A stretch of DNA of 41,862 nt from Sphingopyxis sp. UBA6723 (GTDB taxonomy: Bacteria; Pseudomonadota; Alphaproteobacteria; Sphingomonadales; Sphingomonadaceae). The translations under genes were made by a program, and so were the position numbers. Of the stretch, positions 1-8,224 are shown piece after piece. The stretch is from assembly GCF_002454115.1 (NCBI RefSeq), contig NZ_DKIH01000011.1, positions 133,348-175,209 of the forward strand, given 5' to 3'. Below the pieces are notes generated by a model. The model was not told where the DNA came from. It did not search any database and was given only the letters and a program-made list of their open reading frames with translations. The stretch's first letter is position 1. Every line of letters begins with the position of its first letter.

Positions 1-19
1 ACGAACCGCCGTTGCCCCT

Positions 20-76
20 CCACCACCCGCTAAGCGGGCGGTCCCCCTCCCCACCGCTTCGCGGCAGGGAGGATTA
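20..76. repeat. GC-rich intergenic hairpins after receptor gene
   Basis: Two small inverted repeats lie just downstream of the receptor stop codon: CCCGC/GCGGG around 28-40 and CCGC/GCGG around 54-64, set in C-rich sequence. Similar short GC-rich hairpins are common between sphingomonad genes. They could end transcription of the minus-strand operon, but there is no clear U-tract, so this is only a suggestion. Confidence 0.35.
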
Positions 77-81
77 CGCAA

Positions 82-2808
82 TCAAAACTTCAGCGACGCG
101 CTCAGCGAGAAGGTGCGGCCGAGCTTGTAACGGTTGAGGAAGATGCGGTTGTCGCCGCTTTCCTGCACTTCCTGATATTTGCGCCCAGTCAGGTTACGCG
201 CCTCGAACTTCAGCTCGATTTCCTTGTTGAGCAGGTTAACCCCCTGCCGCGCGACGAAATCGACCGAGATGCCGGGTTTTTCGCGGATGTCGGGCTGGCC
301 CGACGGACCGCGGCTGGTGACGCGCGGGCTGGCGTAGGTGACGAGAATCGTCTGCTGCGACAATTTGTCCTGATCTTCGAGTCCGATCTGGAAATTGATC
401 AGATGGTCCGACTGGCCGGTCAGCGGCGCGCCGTCGAAGAAGAAGTTGCTCGCGTCCTGCGTTACGCCATTAATGACCGTGGTATCACCGGCGCTGACCT
501 GGATTTCCGACTTGGTGAAGGTGTAGTTGCCAATCAGCACCAGACGACGGCTGGCCCAAAATGCACCGTCCGACATCGTGTCGAGCGGGACATATTTCTG
601 CACCTCGAACTCGGCGCCGTAAAGTAGTGCCTTCGGCGCATTGGCGAAGCTGGTGTTGGCGACCGAGTCGGTACTGAGCGAGGTATAAGCCTCGATCGGA
701 TTCTCGATCTTTTTGAAGAAGCCCGCCGCGGTCAGTCGCTGATCCTTGGCGAAATACCATTCGTAGCGCAGCTCGGCGTTCCAAAGCTCGCTGTCGGTAA
801 GCGACGGGTTGCCGCGGAACTGACGGTTCGATTCGGGATCCTGATAGATTTGCGCGATCAGCTCGCGGAACTGCGGACGGGCGATCGTGTTCGATGCGTT
901 CATGCGGACCTGCATGTCGGGCGCGACTTCCCACGTCAGCGTGACAGCGGGCAGCCAATAATCGTTCTTGAGGTTGGTCGCGGCGATCGCACTGCCGCCC
1001 GATCCGAACAGGTCGATCGGAACCACGGTCTGCTTGCCGTCCTCGTACCGCACACCGACGTTGACGTTCATCCCCGACACGATCTCGGCCTGCAACTGGG
1101 CGTAGCCGGCGTGGGTGGTCAGCCCGGCGTCAAAGGCCGCAGTGCCGTCCTGCGCCGAGGTTTCCAGCAAGGTGATATCGTAAAGCTGGATCGTCGCGTC
1201 GGAGAGCAGATAGTCGGGGCGCAACTGCGTCACCGCGACGGGAAGGCCCGGCGCGCGGAACTGGAAGGCGCGGCGCACGGCGGTACGGCTGGTGTCGGTG
1301 TAAGCGTAGCCGACCGTCGCGGTAATCTGCGGCGCCAGCTCATAGGAGAGGTCGACACCGCCCGACCACAGATTCTCGTTCAGATCCGAAAAGGCGATCG
1401 TCGCGTCGCCGCGGTTGCCGCCCAGATCGTTGACGAACTTGTCGCCGGTCGGATCCTGCGTCGTCGGCAGGTTGGTGCGGACATAGGTGAAGCCGCGCTC
1501 ATAGGGCGCCTCGCGCTGCGAATTGGCATAGGCACCGCGCAGGTCGAGCTTCAGCGCGTCGAACTGGAATTCGCCCACCAGCTGGGTGTTGATCAGCTGG
1601 CGTTCGTACCAGGCCGTGTCCTGCTTCAGTATGTCGCGGCCGACCTGGTTCGCGTCGGTGCCAAGGCCCAGGCGCGACTGTTTCAGCGTGTCGCGAATAT
1701 AGAGACTGGTCCAGCGCAGCTTGTGTTCGCCCAGCTCCAGCCCAAAGCCGATCAGGCCGTTCACGACAATGCGGTTGTCCGTGATCACGCGATTGTAATT
1801 GGTCTGCGGATCGCCCGCCAGATCGAGGTTGAGCGAGGTCTGCTGCAGCGTGTCGCGGGTGCGCCATTTGTTGCTGATCCCCGCGGTCGCGATGATCCCC
1901 AGCTCGCCATTGGCAAACGGGATGGTGGTGCCGCCGGTGATCCCCGCCGACCAGTTGACCGGGATATGGTTGTTCTGTTGCAGCAGCGTCGTTTCGGCGT
2001 TGACCAGCTCCATCTGGATCGCTTCCAGATCGTCCTGGCTGTAATCGGCGCCCTGCAGGATCGGCTTGCCGCTGGCGAAAGCCGCTTTCAGCAGCGGCGG
2101 TATGTCGCGGGTGCCGTCGTCGAAACCGGTCCAGTCGGTGTCGCTGCCATAATAGGTATAGCCGAGCTCGTTCGTCGTCTCGCTGTCCCAGCCGATGCCG
2201 CCGCTGAAGGTCAGAAACGGTTCGCGCGGGGTCGATTTGGTCGTGAGGTTGATCACGCCGCCGCCGAATTCGCCGGGAAAGTTCGCCGAATAGCTTTTCT
2301 GGACCAGCGTCGAATCGATGACGTTCGAGGGGAAGATATCGAGCGGAACGACACGCTTCAGCGGTTCAGGGCTGGGCAGCGGCGAACCGTTGAGCAGCGC
2401 GAGCGAATAACGATCGCCGAGGCCGCGGACATAGACGAAGCCGCCGCCGACGACCGACAGGCCGGTGACGCGCTGCAGCGACCCCGAGATGTCGCCCTCG
2501 CCAGTGCGCGCGATGTCGGCCGAGGAAAGGACCGAAACCACCTCGGGGGTGGCGCGGACGATGTTAGGGGTGAAGCGGCCGGTAACGACGATTTCCTGGT
2601 CGGCGCCGCCGGGGATCGAAATATCGCCATCTTCGTCCTGCGCCGCGGCGTCGTCGGCGACCGGGTCTTCACCGGCGGGCGCTTCGGTCGTCACGGGCGG
2701 GGTGTCGGATGCGGGCGCGCCGCCGCTGACATCCTGGGCGAGCGCCGCGGGCGCTACCAGCGCCGAGCTGAGGAGGAGCAGGCTGGCAAAGATCGGCCGC
2801 TTGGTCAT
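82..2808 (-). CDS. TonB-dependent outer-membrane receptor
   Basis: This is an outer-membrane gated channel that takes up a ligand using energy from TonB-ExbBD. I chose the ATG giving MTKRPIF, which follows GGGGACTTTCCAC; five residues of upstream read-through from a TTG are unlikely to be used. A signal peptide ends near APAALA-QD. A TonB-box-like EIVVTG sits near residue 75 and starts the plug domain (about 75-200, with the motifs YVRGLGDRY and GEFGGGVINLTTK). The rest is a beta-barrel, and the protein ends in phenylalanine as outer-membrane barrels usually do. The length of 908 residues is normal. It lies 80 bp downstream of a secreted lipoprotein gene on the same strand, so the two are probably co-transcribed. 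The substrate cannot be read from sequence. The nearby sulfatases make a sulfated compound possible, but that is inference. Confidence 0.93.
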   Translation of the reverse strand: MTKRPIFASLLLLSSALVAPAALAQDVSGGAPASDTPPVTTEAPAGEDPVADDAAAQDEDGDISIPGGADQEIVVTGRFTPNIVRATPEVVSVLSSADIARTGEGDISGSLQRVTGLSVVGGGFVYVRGLGDRYSLALLNGSPLPSPEPLKRVVPLDIFPSNVIDSTLVQKSYSANFPGEFGGGVINLTTKSTPREPFLTFSGGIGWDSETTNELGYTYYGSDTDWTGFDDGTRDIPPLLKAAFASGKPILQGADYSQDDLEAIQMELVNAETTLLQQNNHIPVNWSAGITGGTTIPFANGELGIIATAGISNKWRTRDTLQQTSLNLDLAGDPQTNYNRVITDNRIVVNGLIGFGLELGEHKLRWTSLYIRDTLKQSRLGLGTDANQVGRDILKQDTAWYERQLINTQLVGEFQFDALKLDLRGAYANSQREAPYERGFTYVRTNLPTTQDPTGDKFVNDLGGNRGDATIAFSDLNENLWSGGVDLSYELAPQITATVGYAYTDTSRTAVRRAFQFRAPGLPVAVTQLRPDYLLSDATIQLYDITLLETSAQDGTAAFDAGLTTHAGYAQLQAEIVSGMNVNVGVRYEDGKQTVVPIDLFGSGGSAIAATNLKNDYWLPAVTLTWEVAPDMQVRMNASNTIARPQFRELIAQIYQDPESNRQFRGNPSLTDSELWNAELRYEWYFAKDQRLTAAGFFKKIENPIEAYTSLSTDSVANTSFANAPKALLYGAEFEVQKYVPLDTMSDGAFWASRRLVLIGNYTFTKSEIQVSAGDTTVINGVTQDASNFFFDGAPLTGQSDHLINFQIGLEDQDKLSQQTILVTYASPRVTSRGPSGQPDIREKPGISVDFVARQGVNLLNKEIELKFEARNLTGRKYQEVQESGDNRIFLNRYKLGRTFSLSASLKF

Positions 2809-2888
2809 GTGGAAAGTCCCCAAATTATGCAGGACGGGAGCGGGCCAGCCCGTCAGGCGTGCCCGCTCCCCAATTGGATCGCGAGCGA

Positions 2889-4454
2889 TCAGGTCGTCGG
2901 GATGGCGCTGCAGCTACCGCTGGCGGTGCCAAAGTTTGCCGTCGACGAATTGCACGTCCAACCCTGGTACCAGGTGTCGTTGGCGTCGCGGACGGCGCCG
3001 ACATAGGCGGTGGTGTCGAAGAACGCGTTGAGCGTCTTGGCATCGAAGGCGGGACGCGCGGTTTCGGTGGCGCCGTTGACGAACAGGTTGGTCAGCGTCG
3101 GCGTGTAGGCGACGGTGTTGTTCGTGCCGCCGTTGAAAATCGCCTCGACCTGCGCGTCGGTGACACCGCTGGTGCCGCGGAAGGGCGTGCTGTTGCACTG
3201 CATCGAGACCGAGAAGAAGCGCGGCGGGCCGGCTTCGTCCGGGCCGGTCGTCTGCACCGTCGTTGCGCTGTTGAAACCGATACAACGGAAGCCAGGCGCC
3301 ACGATCAGGCCGTTGGCAAAGGTATAGTCGGCACCGCCGCGAACCAGGATCGAAACGCCGTTGCCCGCCGCATTGTTGCGGTGGATATAGGTGAAGTTCG
3401 ACAGGTTCACATTCTGACGCGGCGTGGTGTCTTCATTGCCGTTCGAGTCGATTTCCATCATCGAGTCGCCGACGGCACCGCCTTCGCGCTGCACGCCGAT
3501 GACATATTGGATGTTGCCCTTGTATCCAACGTCGGTGTCGATGCCGTCATCTTCGGCGCCGGTGACGACCAGATGCTTCATGTTCACGCGGCCGCCGAAC
3601 ACTTCGATGCCATCGTCCGAGCTGTTGTGGATCTGGACATGGTCGATCTGCGTTCCGGTGCCCACGCCCGAGGGGGTCAGGCCCTGCAATTCGCTTGCCG
3701 CCGACAGGATGAAGCCCGAATAGCGGATCTGGACATAAGACAGGCGACCCGAATTGTCGGCGACCTGCGCGCCGCCGTAAAGCGCGTTCGACGTGCCTTC
3801 GGTGTCGCGTTCGCACGCTGCGGTGCCGGGCGTCGCGCCGGGCGCGAGACAGTCGGTGATCGGCGCGCGGCCGAGGAGGACGATACCGCCCCACAGCTGC
3901 GACGTCTGGTCATTCGCCGAGCCGACGACGTTGCCGCGGCCGGTAAAGATGATCGGCTGGGTCGGGGTGCCGACGGCATCGATGCGGTTGCCGCGGTTGA
4001 CCGCCAGGAACGACACGCCCGTCGCGCCGAACACGGTGACACCCGGATCGATCGTGAGGGTGACGACATTGTTGGTGCTCGTCGCGCCCTGGTCGGTGCC
4101 GACATCGACGCGGCCGGGCAGCGAGTAGAGCACGCCGGGAACCTTCGGGATCGCGGTCGTCGCGGTGAAGCGGGTCGGGAAACCGCAGTTACGCCATTCG
4201 CCGCCGGGACCGCTGATCGTGCCGAGGTTCGACAGCTGGTCGGGACCGGCGATCGTCGGGCAGTTGGCGGCAGGGGTGACGGTCGCAGGCGGGGTCGGGG
4301 TCGGCGTGGGGGTCGGCGTCGGCGTCGGGGTCGGCGCAGGAATGACGATCACGCCTTCGCCCGGCGAAGCAACCCCGTCGGCACCGCAAGCGGCCAGAAT
4401 AGAACAAGCCACGCCGCTGAGCATGACCATACGAACGCGTGCGAAAGCCGCCAT
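2889..4454 (-). CDS. Secreted beta-helix lipoprotein, receptor partner
   Basis: This 521-residue lipoprotein has a type II signal peptide: charged start, hydrophobic stretch, then the lipobox LAAC with the cysteine near residue 23. A (Pro-Thr)n linker of about 8 repeats (residues 41-57) leads into a Gly/Asn/Asp/Val-rich body. Phrases such as GIEVFGGRVNMKHLVVTG and DDGIDTDVGY are typical of right-handed parallel beta-helices. The ATG follows GGAG at good spacing. The gene is upstream of and co-directional with the TonB-dependent receptor. In sphingomonads and Caulobacter such lipoproteins often sit beside receptors and may capture ligand at the surface. That pairing is known, but the biochemical role here is inference. 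No catalytic motif was recognised, and a polysaccharide-binding or lyase-like fold is the main alternative. Confidence 0.8.
   Translation of the reverse strand: MAAFARVRMVMLSGVACSILAACGADGVASPGEGVIVIPAPTPTPTPTPTPTPTPPATVTPAANCPTIAGPDQLSNLGTISGPGGEWRNCGFPTRFTATTAIPKVPGVLYSLPGRVDVGTDQGATSTNNVVTLTIDPGVTVFGATGVSFLAVNRGNRIDAVGTPTQPIIFTGRGNVVGSANDQTSQLWGGIVLLGRAPITDCLAPGATPGTAACERDTEGTSNALYGGAQVADNSGRLSYVQIRYSGFILSAASELQGLTPSGVGTGTQIDHVQIHNSSDDGIEVFGGRVNMKHLVVTGAEDDGIDTDVGYKGNIQYVIGVQREGGAVGDSMMEIDSNGNEDTTPRQNVNLSNFTYIHRNNAAGNGVSILVRGGADYTFANGLIVAPGFRCIGFNSATTVQTTGPDEAGPPRFFSVSMQCNSTPFRGTSGVTDAQVEAIFNGGTNNTVAYTPTLTNLFVNGATETARPAFDAKTLNAFFDTTAYVGAVRDANDTWYQGWTCNSSTANFGTASGSCSAIPTT
4290..4338. repeat. 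GGGGTC/GGCGTC hexamer tandem repeat
   Basis: An imperfect hexanucleotide repeat inside the lipoprotein gene encodes the Pro-Thr linker on the minus strand. Such arrays can change length by slippage in steps of two residues without breaking the frame. Confidence 0.75.
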
Positions 4455-4774
4455 GAAAATCTCCGTTCCCGGTGTGCGCCCCCAGATCGGTCGAGCGGCG
4501 CCCCTGATGAAAAATCACCGGTGAACGATGTTTCGCCCCCGGTGACGACGCCACTAGGGTGATTCGATGACGGTCTGACGCCAGAGCCGTGACAGATGCG
4601 TGACTCTTTTGAGTCCGATCAGTGACACGCCGGGCGAAGCGCAGATGGCAAGCGGCGCCGCGCCTTCGCACCTGCAAAAAATAATTGCGGCGAAGCTCGC
4701 TTGCATCGCCCGGGAACCTTTGCTAGGCGCCCGCTCCTACCCGGAGCCGGACCCGTTCGGCCCCATCATGATGT

Positions 4775-4861
4775 GCGGTCGTGGCGGAACTGGTAGACGC
4801 GCAACGTTGAGGTCGTTGTGGCCGAAAGGCCGTGGAAGTTCGAGTCTTCTCGACCGCACCA
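4775..4861 (+). tRNA. tRNA-Leu (anticodon GAG)
   Basis: The acceptor strands GCGGTCG and CGACCGC pair over 7 bp and are followed by A and an encoded CCA. The anticodon stem CAACG/CGTTG (4802-4806 and 4814-4818) holds the loop TTGAGGT with anticodon GAG at 4809-4811, reading CUC and CUU leucine codons. A variable arm with the stem TGGCC-GAAA-GGCC type follows, as expected of a class II tRNA, then a T-arm containing TTCGAGT. The total length of 87 nt fits tRNA-Leu. It lies alone between the lipoprotein gene and the sulfatase 1 stop. Confidence 0.96.
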
Positions 4862-4911
4862 TTCATCTAAATTGCTGGGTACCGAACAAGCGCCGCAAGG
4901 CCTTGGCGCGC

Positions 4912-6552
4912 TCAGTTGCTCCAATAGATATAATCCTGCCCGCCCTGCCACGGCGTATTGAGCGGCACGTCGATTCGCACCGGGCCTTCGATCAGGCCCG
5001 GCCAGATCGGTTTGGCCATGTTCTTGTTCTGCGCCTCGATCATCGCGCGTAGCACCGCGACGCGCTGCGGATCGCTGGCGGCGAGATCATTTTGTTCGGT
5101 CGGGTCGGTCGCGAGATTATAGAGCCGTGCCTTTTCAGGCCTTTTGGTCACCTGCAATTTCCAGTCGCCCGCACGCACCGCGCGGTAATCGCCCGAGCGC
5201 CAGAACATCGCCGATCGGTTGGCCGGACCAGCGAGGATATTCTCGCTGTCGATCACACGGTCCCGCGGCACCGCTGCCCCAGCAGCCGCCGCAATCGTCG
5301 AGAAGATGTCGAGATGGCCGGTGACGTCAGCGCGCTGCGTCCCGGGGGCGATGCCGCCCGGCCAGCGCATGAAAAGGGGCGTGCGGATGCCGCCTTCGAA
5401 GAAGGTCGCCTTCCAGCCGCGGAACGGCGCGTTCAGTCGCTCGATCCCGTTGTACCAGGCGCCGCCATTGTCGCTGGTGAAGATGACCAGCGTGTTGTCG
5501 TCGATCCCCTGCTTTTTCAGCTTGGCCATCACGTCGCCGATGCGGCGGTCCATCTGCGCGATCATCGCGCCATAGACGCGTGTCTTGTGATCCTTGATCT
5601 GCGGCAGCCGGTCATAGTCCGCCTTGGTCGCCTGCAACGGCGTGTGCGGCGCATTGAACGCGAGGTACAGGAAGAATGGCCGGTTGCGGTTCGCCTCGAT
5701 CGCCTTGATCGCTTCCTCGGCGAAATAGTCGGTCATATGGCCGCGCGGATGGAATCGCTGGCTGCCGTTAAAGGTCACCGCATGGCGCAAATTGGCCCAG
5801 ATGAAACGGTCGATCGGATCCCATGGCAACTTCGCATTGACGACCCCCGGATCGTCTTCGCGCATGAACATCGCGCCGCCCGCCAGGATGGCGAGGCTCT
5901 CGTCGAACCCCTGCGCATGCGGCCGCAACGCGGGCGCTTCGCCCAGATGCCATTTACCGATGTGCAGCGTGTGATAGCCCGCCGCCTTGACCGCCTCGGC
6001 AATCGTTACCTCGCTCGCGGGGACGCCCATGTCGGGATAATCGGGGATGTCGGGGGTGATCCTATCCTTGTGGAAGATCGCCCGCAGCGGCCCGACACCC
6101 TCGCCATGCGCCAGATTTTCGGCAAACTGGACCGGGACGGCGGTAAATTCAAAGCCGAAGCGGGTCGGATACCGCCCCGTCATCATCGCGGCGCGCGATG
6201 GCGAGCAGGTGGCGTTGGCGGCATAGGCGGTGGTGAAATTCACCCCCTCGCGCGCCAGCGCATCGATGTTTGGCGTCTTGACGATCCCGCCCCCAACGCC
6301 GCCGCCGTTCAGGCTGATGTCGTTATAGCCAAGGTCGTCGGCGACGATCAGGATGATGTTAGGCGGGCGTTGTCCTTCGGGCGCTGTCGCCGGTCCCTGC
6401 CGCCAAGCCACCGCACGGTTCGGCTGCACCGGATCGTTCCAGTCCTGAAGGATGCCGGGCAGGCGATATTTATTCGCCTCGAACGCCCAATAACCGCCCA
6501 CTCCCAGCGCGGCGACGGCGCCCAATGCGATCCATCTCTTCTTCATGACCAT
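4912..6552 (-). CDS. Sulfatase 1, membrane-anchored or exported
   Basis: This is a type I sulfatase that hydrolyses a sulfate ester. The start MVMKKRW follows AAGGGTGGGG. Residues 6-25 form an N-terminal hydrophobic signal or anchor. The metal-site motif ADDLGYND is at 71-78 and the maturation motif CSPSR at 116-120, so Cys116 is the residue an FGE would convert to formylglycine. The motifs HIGKWHLGE and TSDNGG, typical of alkaline-phosphatase-superfamily sulfatases, follow. Its length of 546 residues is usual. The gene is divergent from a TetR regulator, and a palindromic operator sits 25 bp upstream of its start. An FGE gene lies beyond the regulator. Substrate class (aryl, sterol or carbohydrate sulfate) is not determinable. 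Confidence 0.93.
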   Translation of the reverse strand: MVMKKRWIALGAVAALGVGGYWAFEANKYRLPGILQDWNDPVQPNRAVAWRQGPATAPEGQRPPNIILIVADDLGYNDISLNGGGVGGGIVKTPNIDALAREGVNFTTAYAANATCSPSRAAMMTGRYPTRFGFEFTAVPVQFAENLAHGEGVGPLRAIFHKDRITPDIPDYPDMGVPASEVTIAEAVKAAGYHTLHIGKWHLGEAPALRPHAQGFDESLAILAGGAMFMREDDPGVVNAKLPWDPIDRFIWANLRHAVTFNGSQRFHPRGHMTDYFAEEAIKAIEANRNRPFFLYLAFNAPHTPLQATKADYDRLPQIKDHKTRVYGAMIAQMDRRIGDVMAKLKKQGIDDNTLVIFTSDNGGAWYNGIERLNAPFRGWKATFFEGGIRTPLFMRWPGGIAPGTQRADVTGHLDIFSTIAAAAGAAVPRDRVIDSENILAGPANRSAMFWRSGDYRAVRAGDWKLQVTKRPEKARLYNLATDPTEQNDLAASDPQRVAVLRAMIEAQNKNMAKPIWPGLIEGPVRIDVPLNTPWQGGQDYIYWSN

Positions 6553-6576
6553 CCCCACCCTTGCGGCCGATATTAT

Positions 6577-6602
6577 GGCACTATATGTGTCACTATATTG
6601 CC
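6577..6602. promoter_or_regulatory. Probable TetR operator, sulfatase 1/TetR promoter
   Basis: A 26-bp inverted repeat has arms GGCAnTATA and TATAnTGCC separated by 8 bp. It lies between the divergent sulfatase 1 and tetR genes. On the minus strand its core reads ATAGTGACACATATAGTGCC. A related 20-mer, identical at 16 positions including the first ten, lies before sulfatase 2 at 10031-10050. The location and symmetry fit autoregulation by the adjacent TetR protein. The assignment is inferred. Confidence 0.7.
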
Positions 6603-6668
6603 GATTGTGCAAGATCGTACACAACGCAGCGATTGACCCCGGCGCCAAGCTAGGCCAGCGGAGAAGCC

Positions 6669-7286
6669 ATGACCAAGGCGGCGAGCAAACCCGAAGCCGA
6701 ACCAGCGCGCGTCGATGGCCGACGTGAACGCGGCCGGTCGAGCCACAAGCGCATCGTCGAGGCGATGATGGAGCTGATCGTCGGCGGCGACCTGGCGCCG
6801 AGCGCCGCCCGCGTCGCCGAGGAGGCCGGGATCGGCCTGCGCACCGTATTTCGCCATTTCGACGACATGGACGCGCTATACGCCGAAATCACCGCGACGA
6901 TCACCGAGCGGGTCATGCCGATCGCGGTCGCGCCCTACCCCGATCAGGATTGGCGCGCCAATGTCCGCGATATGGTGCGGCGCCGTGTGCGCGTGTTCGA
7001 GATCATGCTGCCCTTTCGCCTCGCCGCCAACATCAAACGGTACCAGTCGCCGTTCCTGATGGGGCAATATAGCCAGGTGGTGATGCTGGAGCGCGAGTTG
7101 CTGCTGCGCCTGCTTCCCGGACCGGTGCTGACCGATCGGATCAATGTCGAGGCGCTGTGCGCGGCGCTGTCGTTCCAGAACTGGAGGGCGCTGCGTCACG
7201 ATCAGGGGTTGCCGACCGAGGAAGCCGGGACGGTGACGATGCACATCGTCGATGCGTTGCTCGCGACGATAGGCGAGCCCGCTTGA
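6669..7286 (+). CDS. TetR/AcrR-family regulator of the sulfatase cluster
   Basis: This is a 205-residue transcription regulator. The N-terminal helix-turn-helix spans about residues 30-75; the signature VAEEAGIGLRTVFRHFDDMDALY is that of the TetR family, where the effector usually lifts repression. The C-terminal part is the variable ligand-binding domain. The ATG is preceded by GGAGAAGCC. The gene is divergent from sulfatase 1 and overlaps the FGE gene by 4 nt, so regulator and maturation enzyme form one transcription unit. The shared palindromes upstream of both sulfatases are its likely operators. The inducer is unknown but may be a sulfate ester or its desulfated product. Confidence 0.93.
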   Translation: MTKAASKPEAEPARVDGRRERGRSSHKRIVEAMMELIVGGDLAPSAARVAEEAGIGLRTVFRHFDDMDALYAEITATITERVMPIAVAPYPDQDWRANVRDMVRRRVRVFEIMLPFRLAANIKRYQSPFLMGQYSQVVMLERELLLRLLPGPVLTDRINVEALCAALSFQNWRALRHDQGLPTEEAGTVTMHIVDALLATIGEPA

Positions 7287-8224
7287 GATACCGCGGCGCG
7301 GCGCTGGTCTCGCTCGCGTTGATCGGCGCACTGGTGGGGTGCGGCAAGGCGACCGAGGCGCCGATCGCCGAGGCCGCGGCACCGGCCTGCCCCGCGATGC
7401 CGGCGCAGGATTATGCATGGATCCCCGGCGCGACCTTCGCGATGGGCGGCGACGCGCAGCTGCCCGAGGAAGGTCCGGCGCGCGAGGTGCGCGTCGACGG
7501 TTTCTGGATCGCGACGCACGAGGTGACCAACGCCGAATTTGCTGCCTTCGTCAAAGCGACCGGGTACAAGACCCTCGCCGAGCGCGACCCGCCGCCCCTG
7601 CCGGGCGCCCCGCCAGACATGCTGATCCCCGGCTCGGCGGTGTTCACCGCGCCGACCGACGGCAATCCCAACTGGTGGCGCTGGGTCGTCGGGGCGCAGT
7701 GGCGCAATCCCGCGGGCCCCGCATCGAATATCGAGGGCCGCGCCCGCGAGCCGGTGGTCCAGATCGGCTATGATGACGCGCTCGCCTATGCGCGCTGGGC
7801 GGGCAAGGCGCTACCGAGCGAGGAGCAGTGGGAGCTGGCAGCGGCGACTGGCGGCGCCGACCGCCATGTCCCGGTCGATGCCGCGGGCAAGCCGCAGGCG
7901 AATTATTATCAGGGCGCCTTCCCCGCCCGCGACCTTGGCACCGACGGCTTCACCAGCCGCGCGCCGGTCGCCTGCTTTCCCGCCGACGACCACGGCGTCC
8001 ACGACCTGATCGGCAATGTGTGGGAATGGACGACCAGCAAGGCGGGCGGCGAAAGCAATGTCATCAAGGGCGGCAGTTTCCTGTGCGCCGCCAATTATTG
8101 CGCGCGCTACCGCCCCGCGGCGCGCCAGTTTCAGGAACGCAGCCTAGGCACCGACCATATCGGTTTTCGCCTGATCGATCCGGCGCGCCCGGCGCCGACG
8201 GCGCCAGACCCAGACCAAAGCTGA
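7283..8224 (+). CDS. Formylglycine-generating enzyme, predicted lipoprotein
   Basis: This oxygen-dependent enzyme oxidises the cysteine of the sulfatase CxPxR motif to formylglycine. I chose the TTG at 7283, which overlaps the tetR stop as TTGA, because it yields a clean 20-residue lipoprotein signal peptide ending in the lipobox LVGC (Cys20); AGGCGAG lies just upstream. The FGE fold covers residues 43-300, with FWIATHEVTNAEF, LPSEEQWELAA, and GNVWEWT. The paired active-site cysteines are Cys268 and Cys273 in GGSFLCAANYCARYR, spaced as in human SUMF1. The conserved GFR near the C-terminus is present. As a lipoprotein it would act outside the cytoplasm, on sulfatases after secretion; that location is inference. 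Its last 81 bp overlap sulfatase 2 tail to tail. Confidence 0.92.
   Translation: MRYRGAALVSLALIGALVGCGKATEAPIAEAAAPACPAMPAQDYAWIPGATFAMGGDAQLPEEGPAREVRVDGFWIATHEVTNAEFAAFVKATGYKTLAERDPPPLPGAPPDMLIPGSAVFTAPTDGNPNWWRWVVGAQWRNPAGPASNIEGRAREPVVQIGYDDALAYARWAGKALPSEEQWELAAATGGADRHVPVDAAGKPQANYYQGAFPARDLGTDGFTSRAPVACFPADDHGVHDLIGNVWEWTTSKAGGESNVIKGGSFLCAANYCARYRPAARQFQERSLGTDHIGFRLIDPARPAPTAPDPDQS

Noticed and set aside
850..3006. A long plus-strand open frame antisense to the TonB receptor (718 codons)
   Set aside because: It is a shadow of a GC-rich coding strand: Arg/Ala/Gly/Val-rich, no domain or ribosome site, and the opposite frame is a clear receptor.
4890..4909. GCGCC/GGCGC inverted repeat after tRNA-Leu as terminator
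   Set aside because: Five-bp stem, 10-nt loop and no U-tract; too weak to call.
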